64,000 bases of DNA from Geodermatophilus sabuli. Lineage in GTDB: Bacteria; Actinomycetota; Actinomycetes; Mycobacteriales; Geodermatophilaceae. The notes beneath the pieces were generated by a model. It made no database searches and had not been told where the DNA came from. It saw nothing but the letters and a program-made list of their open reading frames with translations. Location: the NCBI RefSeq assembly GCF_010686765.1, contig NZ_JAAGWF010000003.1, forward strand, positions 124,001 through 188,000, written 5' to 3'. Shown piece after piece: positions 24,564-32,513 of the stretch; position 1 is the stretch's first letter, and the number at the start of each line of letters is the position of its first letter. Made by a program: the position numbers and the translations under genes.

Positions 24564-25679
24564 TCAGGGACCGGTCCGCGGGGGTGCGGCGGGCAGCTGC
24601 ACCGTGACGCGGAGGCCCCCGGCGGGGCGGGCGGTGAGGGTGAGGGATCCGTCGTGCGCTCCGGCGATGCTCTGGACGATCGCCAGACCGAGACCCACGC
24701 CGGCGTGGTCGGTGCGGGTGCGTCCGGTGCCGCGCTGGAAGGGCTCGGCGAGCGTGGCGACCACCTGGGGCGTGATCTCCTCGCCGGTGTTCTCGACGGT
24801 GAGCACGGCGGTCCCGGGACGAGCGCTCGTCGTGACCCAGACGGTGCCGCCGTCGGGCAGGTTGTGGACGATCGCGTTGTGGACGAGGTTCGTGGCCAGC
24901 TGCAGCAGGAGCGCAGGTGAGCCGCTGGTGGCGGTGGTGTCGCCGGAGGTGTGGAGGGTGACGCCGCGCCGCTCCGCGAAGGGCAGGAGGGTCTCGGTGG
25001 CCTCCTCCGCGACGAGGGACAGGTCGACCCGTGCCCGCGTGGAGGGCCGGTGGTCGGCGCGACTGAGCAGCAGCAACGCCTCGGTCAGCTCGATCGCTCG
25101 GGCGTTGACGTCGTGGAGGCGGTCGACGAGCTCCCGCGGGTCGCGGTCCGGGTCCTCGCGGGCGACGTCGAGCAGGGTCTGGGTGATCGCCAGTGGGGTG
25201 CGCAGCTCGTGGGAGGCGTTGGCGGCGAACCGTTGCTGTCCGGCGACGTGTGCCTCGAGTCGCGCGAGCATCCCGTCGAAGGCGTCGGCGAGCTCGCGGA
25301 ACTCGTCGCCGCGGCCCGGCAGCGCGACCCGGTGGGAGAGCGACCCGGTCGCGGCCAGACGGGTGGCGTCCGTGATGCGGGTCAGCGGAGCGAGGACCCG
25401 GCCGGCCAGGAACCACCCGCCCACGAGACCGAGCACCAGCAGGAACCCCAGCGCCGCGGTCGCCCGCGGCGTGAAGGCGCGCTGGAGGTCCGACCGGTTG
25501 GGGACGAAGACGCCGGGACGGCCCCCGGGTGCGTCGGGGGTGACGAACACGCCGTCGGGTACGTAGCGCAGCAGGAACACCCACACGACCGCGAGGAGCA
25601 GGGCACCGGCGAGCAGGAGGAAGCCGGCGTAGCTCAGGGTGAGTTTGAGCCGGACGCTCGGACCAGGCGCTCTATCCAC
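24564..25679 (-). CDS. Sensor histidine kinase
   Basis: 371 residues. Transmembrane segments are near 15-37 and 75-94, with a short extracytoplasmic loop. A HAMP-like linker follows to about 145. The phospho-acceptor is His157 in ASHELRTPLA. The ATP-binding domain has an N-box (NLVHNAIVHN) and a G-box (GVGLGLAIVQSIAGAHDG). The GTG start at 25679 overlaps the response-regulator stop by 8 bases, so they are one operon. The genes are divergent from a VanY-like carboxypeptidase, suggesting a cell-wall signal. Confidence 0.88.
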   Translation of the reverse strand: MDRAPGPSVRLKLTLSYAGFLLLAGALLLAVVWVFLLRYVPDGVFVTPDAPGGRPGVFVPNRSDLQRAFTPRATAALGFLLVLGLVGGWFLAGRVLAPLTRITDATRLAATGSLSHRVALPGRGDEFRELADAFDGMLARLEAHVAGQQRFAANASHELRTPLAITQTLLDVAREDPDRDPRELVDRLHDVNARAIELTEALLLLSRADHRPSTRARVDLSLVAEEATETLLPFAERRGVTLHTSGDTTATSGSPALLLQLATNLVHNAIVHNLPDGGTVWVTTSARPGTAVLTVENTGEEITPQVVATLAEPFQRGTGRTRTDHAGVGLGLAIVQSIAGAHDGSLTLTARPAGGLRVTVQLPAAPPRTGP

Positions 25680-26367
25680 GGCCGCCTCCCTCGCGTCCGG
25701 GCCCGGGTGGGGTGTCGATGCGGTACCCGACGCCGGCCAGGGTGGCGATGATCCCCGGTTCACCGAGGCGTTTGCGCAGCGCCGAGATGGTGATGCGCAC
25801 GGCGTTGGTGAAGGGGTCGGCGTTCTCGTCCCACGCGCGTTCCAGCAGCTCCTCGGCACTGACGACACCGCCTTCGGCGGCGACGAGGACCTCGAGGACG
25901 GCGAACTGCTTCCGGGTCAGCGCGACGTACCGGCCGTCGCGGTAGACCTCGCGGCGGAACGGGTCCAGCCGCAGACCGGCGATCTCCCGGACGGGCGGCC
26001 TGCTGTGCGCGCGCCTGCGGTCGAGCGCTCGCAGCCGGAGCACGAGCTCCCGGAGCTCGAACGGCTTGGTGAGGTAGTCGTCGGCCCCCAGTCCGAAGCC
26101 CGACGCCTTGTCGTCGAGCCGGTCGGCAGCCGTGAGCATCAGGATCGGCATGCCGCTGCCGGACGCGACGATGCGGGTGGCGATCTCGTCACCGGAGGGG
26201 CCCGGGACGTCGCGGTCGAGCACGGCGATGTCGTAGGCGTTGATGCCCAGCAACTCCAGAGCGGTGTCCCCGTCACCGGCGAGGTCGGCCGCGATCGCCT
26301 CCAGGGCCAGCCCGTCGCGGATGGCCTCGCCCAGCCAGGGTTCGTCCTCGACGATCAGCACGCGCAT
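25672..26367 (-). CDS. OmpR-family response regulator
   Basis: 231 residues. The receiver domain has the acidic pair E7/D8, phospho-acceptor Asp51 (AVLDRDVPGPSG), TAADR and the switch Lys in DDYLTKPF. The C-terminal winged helix (VALTRKQFAVLEVLVAAEGGVVSAEELLERAW, RITISALRKRLGE, TLAGVGYRI) binds DNA. The VLDRDVPG pattern is common in VanR/CseB-like regulators of actinomycetes. It is first in the operon and divergent from the carboxypeptidase with 88 bases between the starts. Confidence 0.88.
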   Translation of the reverse strand: MRVLIVEDEPWLGEAIRDGLALEAIAADLAGDGDTALELLGINAYDIAVLDRDVPGPSGDEIATRIVASGSGMPILMLTAADRLDDKASGFGLGADDYLTKPFELRELVLRLRALDRRRAHSRPPVREIAGLRLDPFRREVYRDGRYVALTRKQFAVLEVLVAAEGGVVSAEELLERAWDENADPFTNAVRITISALRKRLGEPGIIATLAGVGYRIDTPPGPGREGGGRG

Positions 26368-26399
26368 GCCCGCGAGGCTAGAGAGCCGGTGCGTATCGC

Positions 26400-26420
26400 C
26401 GGCATATCGAGAACGGCATA
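26400..26420. promoter_or_regulatory. Direct repeat CGGCATA x2 in the divergent promoter
   Basis: CGGCATA occurs at 26400-26406 and 26414-26420, 14 bases apart, between the response regulator and the carboxypeptidase. OmpR-type regulators bind direct repeats, so this is a candidate autoregulatory site. Confidence 0.35.
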
Positions 26421-26455
26421 CGGGCTGACGACACGACCCTGCCTTGGCTGGGGGC

Positions 26456-27181
26456 ATGTCCTCCAGCGAGCAGGTACGAACGACAGCCCGGCGTGCAAGA
26501 TCGACCATCGCCGTCGTCCTGGCCCTGGCCGTCGCCGCGGTCATCGGCCTCGCCCTCGGGTACCAGGCGGTGGCAACCCCGGTCCTCTCGGCGGCCTCAC
26601 CCGGCGGCGCCCCGCACGGGGACGGGCGAGCGGCGGACGCCCCGGGCCCCGGTGACCGGGCACGCCCAGCTCCCGGTCTGCCTCCTCCCCCACCGGACGG
26701 CACCGGCTGGGCCGTCACCGACGGCGTGACGGTCGACGACGGCGTCGTCCCTGACGGCGTGACGGTCTTCGACGGTCGGTTCCCGGCCGTGGCCGATCTC
26801 GACCCCGATCTGCTGAGCGCCGTCCGCGAGGCCGCGACAGCTGCCGCGCACGACGGCGTCGAGTTCTCCGTCACCAGCGGCTGGCGTTCCCCGGCGTACC
26901 AGGAGCACCTGCTCCGCGAGGCGGTCGCCGAGTACGGCTCGGCGGAGGAAGCTGCCCGATGGGTCGCCACGGCGGAGACGTCGGCGCACGTGACGGGGGA
27001 CGCCGTGGACATCGGGCCCGCCGATGCCACGGCGTGGCTGAGCGAGCACGGCGCCGAGTACGGGCTGTGTCAGGTCTACGGCAACGAGCCGTGGCACTAC
27101 GAGCTGCGCCCGGGAGCCGCCGAAGACGGTTGTCCCGCCCCGTACGCCGACCCCACGCACGATCCCCGGTTGCAGCAGTGA
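26456..27181 (+). CDS. Secreted M15-family D-Ala-D-Ala carboxypeptidase (VanY-like)
   Basis: 241 residues. One N-terminal membrane segment (about 17-38) is followed by a Pro/Gly-rich linker and the VanY fold. The zinc site is SAHVTGDAVD (His178, Asp185) and WHYE (His214), with SGWRSPAYQ as the substrate-side motif. It would trim terminal D-Ala from peptidoglycan stem peptides outside the membrane. The linker (85-106) has DGV-containing repeats. ATG 26456 is used; TTG 26444 is possible. Divergence from a two-component system resembles vanRS-vanY arrangements, although no vanHAX genes are present. Confidence 0.83.
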   Translation: MSSSEQVRTTARRARSTIAVVLALAVAAVIGLALGYQAVATPVLSAASPGGAPHGDGRAADAPGPGDRARPAPGLPPPPPDGTGWAVTDGVTVDDGVVPDGVTVFDGRFPAVADLDPDLLSAVREAATAAAHDGVEFSVTSGWRSPAYQEHLLREAVAEYGSAEEAARWVATAETSAHVTGDAVDIGPADATAWLSEHGAEYGLCQVYGNEPWHYELRPGAAEDGCPAPYADPTHDPRLQQ

Positions 27182-27225
27182 CCGGGAGGGGTGGTCCACC
27201 GGCAGGACCGGAGCAGGATGACCGG

Positions 27226-27651
27226 GTGGAGCAGAGCACCAGGATCGACGTCGAGGCCCCGGTCGAGCAGGTGTGGGAGGTGCTGCGCGAGGTCGAGCGG
27301 TGGCCGGAGTGGGCGCCGACGGTGACCTCGGCACGGCGGCTCGACGACGGGCCGCTCGCCGTCGGGTCCCGGGTCCGGGTGGAGCAGCCACGGATCCCCC
27401 CGACCGAGTACGTGGTGACCACCCTCGAGCCGAGCCGGTCGTTCACCTGGGTGGCCACCGGCCCCGGCGTCCGGACCACCGCTGCGCACCTGCTCGAGGA
27501 CCTGGGCGTCGGTGGCACGCGCGTGACGCTGACGGTGGAGCAGGCCGGGCCCGTGGGCGTGGTGATGGGACGGTTCTACCGCCGCCTCACCGAGCGCTAC
27601 CTGACCGCCGAGGCCGAGGGGATCAAGGCCAGGAGCGAGGGACGGGTGTGA
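27226..27651 (+). CDS. SRPBCC-family protein (polyketide cyclase/START-like fold)
   Basis: 141 residues with the SRPBCC opening pattern RIDVEAPVEQVWEVLREVERWPEWAPTVTSARRLDDG and a C-terminal helix (VVMGRFYRRLTERYLTAEAEGIKAR). These proteins form a deep hydrophobic cavity for lipophilic ligands; the ligand is unknown. GTG 27226 sits 44 bases after the carboxypeptidase, so the two may share a transcript. A hairpin follows the stop. Confidence 0.78.
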   Translation: MEQSTRIDVEAPVEQVWEVLREVERWPEWAPTVTSARRLDDGPLAVGSRVRVEQPRIPPTEYVVTTLEPSRSFTWVATGPGVRTTAAHLLEDLGVGGTRVTLTVEQAGPVGVVMGRFYRRLTERYLTAEAEGIKARSEGRV

Positions 27652-27658
27652 CGTCCGG

Positions 27659-27678
27659 CCGTGCGCGAGTGCGCACGG
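27659..27678. terminator. Hairpin after the SRPBCC gene
   Basis: Perfect 8-bp stem CCGTGCGC / GCGCACGG with the loop GAGT, eight bases after the stop and before a convergent gene. Confidence 0.6.
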
Positions 27679-27721
27679 ACCACCGCTCGATCGCCTGCGG
27701 ACGCCGCCCTCGCGGGACGGC

Positions 27722-28273
27722 TCAGTCGTCGGTGTCCCGACCGCCGCCGCGGCCGTGGTGACCCCAGTCGTCGCTGTCCACCCGCTGGGCGACCCGCTCC
27801 TCCAGGTCGGCCAGCCGCTGGTCGGCCTCCTCCTGGCTGAGGTCGCCGTCCTCGACGGCCTGCGCGATCCGCGCCCGCTGCTCCTCGACGAGGGCGTCGA
27901 CCAGGGTGTCGACCTGCACGCCCTGCTCCTCGGCGACGTCGGCCAGCGACGTGTCGTCGACCTCGAGGGCGTCCCGCAGCTCCTCCTCGGTCATGCCGAG
28001 CGCCGTCGCGGCGGCCGACAGGTCGAGCCGGCCACCGCCACCGTGACCGCCGCGGCCGCCACCGAGACCGGACTCGGCGAGCGTCGAGGCGACCGCGTCG
28101 GCCTGCGCCCCGGTGAGGGACCCGTCCTCCACCAGGCCCGCCAGAGCGTCCCGGATGCGGTCCTCCCGCGTGGTGGACGAGTCCGGGCCCGCCAGCGCCG
28201 GCACGGCCCACACCAGGCCGCCGCCCAGGGCCAGCACCCCGGCCGTCGTGGCGATGATCAGCTTCTTCCGCAC
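27722..28273 (-). CDS. Secreted or membrane-anchored hypothetical protein with Gly/His-rich segments
   Basis: 183 residues. A signal-like start (RKKLIIATTAGVLALGGGLVWAVPALAG) ends in a probable cleavage site near residue 29. The mature part is acidic and helical with repeated helix units (DRIRDALAGLVEDGSLTGAQADAVASTL; LGMTEEELRDALE; VEEQRARIAQAVEDGDLSQEEADQRLADL) and a Gly/His-rich linker and tail. Proteins like this occur widely in actinomycetes without known function. GTG 28273 is selected by the signal peptide. Confidence 0.7.
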   Translation of the reverse strand: MRKKLIIATTAGVLALGGGLVWAVPALAGPDSSTTREDRIRDALAGLVEDGSLTGAQADAVASTLAESGLGGGRGGHGGGGRLDLSAAATALGMTEEELRDALEVDDTSLADVAEEQGVQVDTLVDALVEEQRARIAQAVEDGDLSQEEADQRLADLEERVAQRVDSDDWGHHGRGGGRDTDD

Positions 28274-28412
28274 GTGCGCTCCTCGGTCCGGGTCGGTCTG
28301 CTGCGACCGATCCGGCCAGGGTCGGGGGCGCACCTGTGGCGCAGCTGTGACCAGGCCGTGCCGCTCGCCGTGAGTCCGCTCCGGTCCGGTTGCTGCCAGG
28401 CGCCCGGGTCGC

Positions 28413-28430
28413 TCCCCGGTCGACCGGGGA
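28413..28430. promoter_or_regulatory. Perfect 18-bp palindrome
   Basis: TCCCCGGTC followed directly by its reverse complement GACCGGGGA, between the two minus-strand genes. It could be a protein-binding site for the downstream secreted-protein promoter or form part of a terminator for the upstream gene. Confidence 0.4.
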
Positions 28431-28445
28431 CTGCGACGGCAGCAG

Positions 28446-28742
28446 CTAGGGACGGGTGAGCCAGCCCGACGGGGGCTGTCGCCGATGCGCGAGGGTCCGG
28501 GACTGTGCCGCGGTCAGGTGACACCCTGCCGTGCACTCGAACTCGACCGGCTGGTCGTCGATCCAGCCCACTGCCGCCGTCCGCCCGCAGCCGGGGCAGA
28601 CCTCCCAGGAGACTCGCTCGTCCACGGCCCTTCCCCCACCCCGCGACCGGTCGCGGGTCCTGCAGAGCTGGCAGCCCTGGGTTCGGGCCGTGGCCCCTGC
28701 GACGTCCGGGATACCCACGGTCGCCCTCCCGACATGCGGCAC
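28446..28742 (-). CDS. Small Cys-rich protein, probable zinc ribbon
   Basis: 98 residues with CQLC, CPGC and C-x3-C (ECTAGC) groups around WEVCPGCGRTAAVGWIDDQPVEFEC, suggesting metal binding. GTG 28742 has GGAAAGGA upstream. No family recognised. The C-terminal part (HLTAAQSRTLAHRRQPPSGW) is basic. Reality of the gene is supported by the ordered Cys pattern and ribosome site only. Confidence 0.5.
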   Translation of the reverse strand: MPHVGRATVGIPDVAGATARTQGCQLCRTRDRSRGGGRAVDERVSWEVCPGCGRTAAVGWIDDQPVEFECTAGCHLTAAQSRTLAHRRQPPSGWLTRP

Positions 28743-28822
28743 GGTCGTTCCTTTCCGCGGTGGCGCCCGGTCGGTCCCAGCGGATGGCTCCGGTGGGGTC
28801 GCAGCTCGGCCGCGGCGGGCCG

Positions 28823-29263
28823 TCAGCCGAGCTGCTCGGCCAGCGCGACGATGATCCCGGCGGGCCCCCGCACGTAGCAGAGCCGGTAGCCCTCCTCGAA
28901 CTGCGCCACCTCTCCGACGAGTTCCGCGCCGTGGGCTCGCAGGCCGGCGACCGTGGCCTCGAGGTCGTCGACGGCGAACATGACGCTGCGCAGGCCCAGC
29001 GTGTTCCCCAGTGCGTTCTCCGGCTCGGGGCGGACCACCTCCGGGGAGTGGAACTCGGTCAGCTCGAGCCGGCCGTGTCCGTCCGGGGTGCGCATCATCG
29101 CGATGTCCACCCGGACGCCGTCGAGCCCGTTGACGCGGTCCACCGAGCGTCCCTCGATCGGCGCCTGACCCTCCAGCGCCATCCCGAGCTCGGAGAAGAA
29201 CGCCGTGGCGGCCTCGAGGTCGTCGACGACGACGCTGACGTGGTCCATCCGCTGGATCGCCAT
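28823..29263 (-). CDS. VOC-family (glyoxalase/bleomycin-resistance fold) protein
   Basis: 146 residues with two beta-alpha-beta modules: MDHVSVVVDDLEAATAFFSELGM and LRSVMFAVDDLEATVAGLRAHGAELVGEV, ending in YVRGPAGIIVALAEQ. Metal-ligand-type His8 and Glu residues are in place. Members include lyases, dioxygenases and drug-binding proteins; the role cannot be deduced. ATG 29263 follows GAGGACCACC. Confidence 0.82.
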   Translation of the reverse strand: MAIQRMDHVSVVVDDLEAATAFFSELGMALEGQAPIEGRSVDRVNGLDGVRVDIAMMRTPDGHGRLELTEFHSPEVVRPEPENALGNTLGLRSVMFAVDDLEATVAGLRAHGAELVGEVAQFEEGYRLCYVRGPAGIIVALAEQLG

Positions 29264-29590
29264 GGTGGTCCTCCCTCGTCCTCGCGCGGCCTGTCGTCGG
29301 CCACTGATGTCCCCGGGACGGAGCCGGCGCCGCGTTCTCGACACCGGGCAGCCGCCGAGTTCCAGGGACCGGCGTCCGGCGCTCGAGCCCCGGCACTCAC
29401 GCCACCGGAGGGGATCGCACGATCGACGGGCCCTCCACTGAGTCGTGCAGCGCCGCACTGGGCGCCGGGGGCAGGCATGGCTCTGCCGTCCGCCCTGCCC
29501 GGCCCCGACCGATGAGATCCGGCGGCGCACGGGGTCATCCGGTCGTGAGCGCGGCCGGACGGGCCGCCGTGACGAGCCCGGAGGACCACC
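29264..29590. other. Intergenic region between divergent VOC and YciI genes
   Basis: 327 bases containing both promoters. I see no gene, RNA or strong repeat here. The ribosome sites of the two flanking genes share the sequence GAGGACCACC. Confidence 0.5.
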
Positions 29591-29956
29591 GTGACGCAGT
29601 ACCTGCTGTCCATGCCGCACGACTCCGCCGAGGAGCCCACGATGGCGTCGATGGACCCCGCCGAGCTGGAGGCCACGCTGGCAGTGGCTGGTGCCTTCCT
29701 CGAGGAGCTGGCGGCGTCCGGCGCCCTCGTCTTCGCGGGTGGACTGCACCCGCCGTCCACGGCGGTCACCGTCGACCACACACGCGGCGACCTCGTAGTG
29801 GCAGACGGGCCCTACACGCAGGCGCCGGAGTACCTCGGAGGCCTCTGGGTGGTGGAGGCGACGGACCGGGAGGCCGCCATCGCCTGGGCCGCGAAGGCAT
29901 CCCAGGCCCTCGGCGCCCGGATCGAGGTCCGCGCGTTTCAGGAGGTCCCGGCCTGA
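29591..29956 (+). CDS. YciI-like (YCII/DGPF-domain) protein
   Basis: 121 residues with the family pattern VVADGPYTQAPEYLGGLWVVEATDREAAIAWAAKAS. YCII-related proteins have a ferredoxin-like fold and sometimes sit next to ECF sigma factors. GTG 29591 follows GGAGGACCACC. No sigma-factor gene is adjacent. Function unknown. Confidence 0.8.
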   Translation: MTQYLLSMPHDSAEEPTMASMDPAELEATLAVAGAFLEELAASGALVFAGGLHPPSTAVTVDHTRGDLVVADGPYTQAPEYLGGLWVVEATDREAAIAWAAKASQALGARIEVRAFQEVPA

Positions 29957-29984
29957 GGACGTCGAGGCAGGACGATCCCCGCGG

Positions 29985-30626
29985 TCACGACCTCGTGAAG
30001 GTGAGGTGGGTGACGCCGCTGGGCGTCGAGACCGCCTCGATGTCGTAGTCCGCCTCCAGGGCTTCGAGGCCGTCCCACAGCCGCACCCCGCGGCCGAGCA
30101 CGATCGGCACCTGGACCAGGTGGACGTGGTCGACGAGCCCCGCCGCGATGAAGTCGCGGGCGACGGTCGGGCCGCCGCCGATGCGCACGTCCCGGCCGGC
30201 TGCCGCCTCGCGCGCGACGTCCAGGGCCTCGGCCGGGGACGCGTCCAGGAAGTGGAACGTCGTCCCGCCGGCCATCTCGATCGGCGACCGTGGCCGGTGT
30301 GTGAGCACGAAGGTCGGGGTGTGGAACGGCGGGTTCGGGCCCCACCACCCTCTCCAGTCGGCGTCGTCCTGCCAGCCCGGGGGGCCGAACTTGCCCGCGC
30401 CCATGATCTCGGCGCCGATGCCCGGCTCGTGCTGCTGGGCGACCGCGTCGTCGATGCCGGCGGTGCCGCCGCTGCGTCCCAGGATCGGGGCGCCGAAACG
30501 GGTGGCGATCATCCACTCGTGCAGCCGGTGGCCGGCGTGGCCCATGGGGGTGTCCAGGGCCTGGCCCTCACCGGTGGCGAACCCGTCCAGCGACATGGAG
30601 AGGTTGTGGATGCGGGTCCGTGTCAT
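29985..30626 (-). CDS. RibD C-terminal/dihydrofolate-reductase-like protein, copy 1
   Basis: 213 residues with the RibD-C/DHFR-like start (RIHNLSMSLDGFATGEGQAL), ILGRSG, TFVLTHRPR, VRIGGGPTVARDFIAAGLVDHVHLVQVPIVLGRG. These proteins bind NADPH and are widespread, mostly of unknown substrate. The start ATG 30626 overlaps the stop of the upstream hydrolase gene by four bases, so they form an operon. A second, different member lies at 37249. Confidence 0.83.
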   Translation of the reverse strand: MTRTRIHNLSMSLDGFATGEGQALDTPMGHAGHRLHEWMIATRFGAPILGRSGGTAGIDDAVAQQHEPGIGAEIMGAGKFGPPGWQDDADWRGWWGPNPPFHTPTFVLTHRPRSPIEMAGGTTFHFLDASPAEALDVAREAAAGRDVRIGGGPTVARDFIAAGLVDHVHLVQVPIVLGRGVRLWDGLEALEADYDIEAVSTPSGVTHLTFTRS

Positions 30627-31744
30627 CTGCTCGCTCCGTCTGCTCGGCTGCCGTCCGCGGGTGGAGACCCCCGCCGGCCCCGGCTCTCATCGGTCCGGTC
30701 GCCCATGGGCTGGCCGCTCAGCGCGGTGAGCAGGTCGAAGCCGACCCGGTCGACGCTGCGCACGTCGTTGGCCAGGGCGACCACGCCCACACCGGCGGCC
30801 GGCACGAATCCGGCGAACGCGCGGAAGCCGCCGGTGCCGCCGTTGTGCCAGAGCAGGACGCGGCCGCCCCTCATCGGCACCCGCAGCCAGCCCAGCCCGA
30901 TGCCGAGTCGCGAGCCGGGGCGGCGCTCCGGGTGGGTGAGTGCGATCGCCGGTCCGAGCGGGGTGTCCTCCGGGCGCAGCTGGGCCTGCAGGAAGGTGAG
31001 CACGTCGGTGGCGGTGGAGCGCAGCGCACCAGCGCCGGGCAGGCCGGCGACCCGCCAGTGGCCGGTGGTCCGGCGGCGGCTGCGGTGGCCGACGGCCTCG
31101 CGCTCGGACTGCTCGCGGTCGGGCAGGAGCACGGTGTCCGCCATCCCGAGCGGATCGCAGATCCGCGAGCGCACGAGCTCGCCGAAGTCGCGGGTGGCGG
31201 CCGCAGCGACCAGCGCGTGGCCGAGCACGCCGGCACCGAGGTTGGAGTAGGCGATCCGGCCGGTGCCGGGCGTGCGGCGCAGCGTGGTCCCGGCCAGCGC
31301 GGTCAGCAGGGCGGCGCGGTCGAACGCCTCCCACGGGTCGCCGTTCCGGGCCTTCCACTGGGCCCTGATCGCAGCCGCGAGCGGCATCGGGTTGTTGGGC
31401 AGCCCCGCGGTGTGGGTCGCCAGGTGCTCGACGGTGATCGCCACGCCGTCCCGAGTCGGGACGACCACCTCCGGCAACAGGTCAGCGACCGGCGTGTCCA
31501 GCGACAGCTCGCCGCGCGTCACGGCCACGGCCAGCAGCAACGCGGTGAACACCTTGGTGACCGAGCCGATCTCGAACAGGCTGTCCGCGCGGGGTGGCGG
31601 GCCGTCAGGCGCGCGAACCCGCCCGACCGGCACGACGAACCGCGCGCCCTCGGAGGTCACCGCACCCACCACCAGCCCGACGTGCCGCGTGCCGTGCCGG
31701 GCAGCGATGCGCTCGACGGCCTCGTCGAGAGCGCCGCGGTCCAT
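30623..31744 (-). CDS. Serine hydrolase of the beta-lactamase/class C fold
   Basis: 373 residues. The catalytic motifs are SVTK (SxxK, in LFEIGSVTKVFTALLLAVAV), YSN (YxN, in RIAYSNLGAGVLGHAL) and HNGGTGGF in place of KTG. No signal peptide is seen, so it probably acts in the cytoplasm or is anchored otherwise. Members are esterases, DD-peptidases or amidohydrolases. ATG 31744 is chosen where the protein-like sequence starts. It precedes the DHFR-like gene in a two-gene operon. Confidence 0.84.
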   Translation of the reverse strand: MDRGALDEAVERIAARHGTRHVGLVVGAVTSEGARFVVPVGRVRAPDGPPPRADSLFEIGSVTKVFTALLLAVAVTRGELSLDTPVADLLPEVVVPTRDGVAITVEHLATHTAGLPNNPMPLAAAIRAQWKARNGDPWEAFDRAALLTALAGTTLRRTPGTGRIAYSNLGAGVLGHALVAAAATRDFGELVRSRICDPLGMADTVLLPDREQSEREAVGHRSRRRTTGHWRVAGLPGAGALRSTATDVLTFLQAQLRPEDTPLGPAIALTHPERRPGSRLGIGLGWLRVPMRGGRVLLWHNGGTGGFRAFAGFVPAAGVGVVALANDVRSVDRVGFDLLTALSGQPMGDRTDESRGRRGSPPADGSRADGASR

Positions 31745-31947
31745 CACGCCCGCTCCCCCGTCCGCCGGCTCGGGAGCGGAGCTGTCGCGACGTCGATCCC
31801 TGGGCTCGGGTGCAGGGGCATGCCCGTGATCAGACCATGCCGGTGACCGTGGCGAAGGGTGCCCGACCCTCGCGCGAGCAGGCAGGTGCGGGCCAGCGAC
31901 GAGGGCACGGAGACGGGGACGGTGCAGCACGCGGGGCTGTCGCCCGG

Positions 31948-32280
31948 TCACCCCCGCGGAGCGGCCACCCGGCCGGTCTCGACAGCCCACACGCCGAGCG
32001 CGATGGTGCCGTGGCCGCAGGCGGTGGAGGCGCCGTCCTCGTGCCAGGACACCACGCCCAGAGGGGCGCCGGCGTCATCGGGCGGGACGACGAAGCCGCC
32101 GTACATGTCGGCGTGGTCACGCGGCTCCGAGCACAGCACGGCCCGCAGGGCCTGCACGTCCGGGTCCTCGATCGCCCGCCCCCTGCGCTCGGCGACCGTC
32201 ATCCCCGAGACGCCACCGGGGGTTCGGCGACGATCCGGAACGGCTACCGCCGGTGTGGTGGTCGGTGGTGCGGATCGACG
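31948..32280 (-). pseudogene. Decayed N-terminal fragment of a proline racemase/hydroxyproline epimerase family gene
   Basis: Three pieces in three frames read in order as a proline racemase start: IRTTDHHTGG (near 32275), then PFRIVAEP, then GGVSGMTVAERRGRAIEDP and LRAVLCSEPRDHADMYGGFVVPPDDAGAPLG, ending with STACGHGTIALGVWAVETGRV. The ACGHG motif holds the first catalytic Cys. The frame stops right after this and nothing further of the roughly 330-residue protein is found. Two frameshifts and a 3' deletion are needed. The remnant marks a decayed stretch. Confidence 0.65.
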
Positions 32281-32513
32281 AGGGCAGCACCAGCGAACCG
32301 TGCCACACGGCGGTGCTCGCGGCGGTTCCCACGGCATCGAGCACGCACGTGCACGTGGCAGCACCGCCCGGGACGGCTGGAGCTGCGCTGCTGCGGATGC
32401 GGCGCATGACAGGATGCCGTCGCTGTCGAGCGGCGTGACCGCGGCGCAGGTAGCCGAACTGCGCACGATGGGACGGTGGGACGCTGACGCGACGGCGTAC
32501 AGGGGGAAACGGC

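Noticed and set aside
22570..25584. Very long minus-strand open frame (over 1000 codons)
   Set aside because: It runs antisense to the CoA-transferase and across the histidine kinase in a wrong frame. Its composition is Arg/Pro/Gly-rich without motifs, an effect of high GC.
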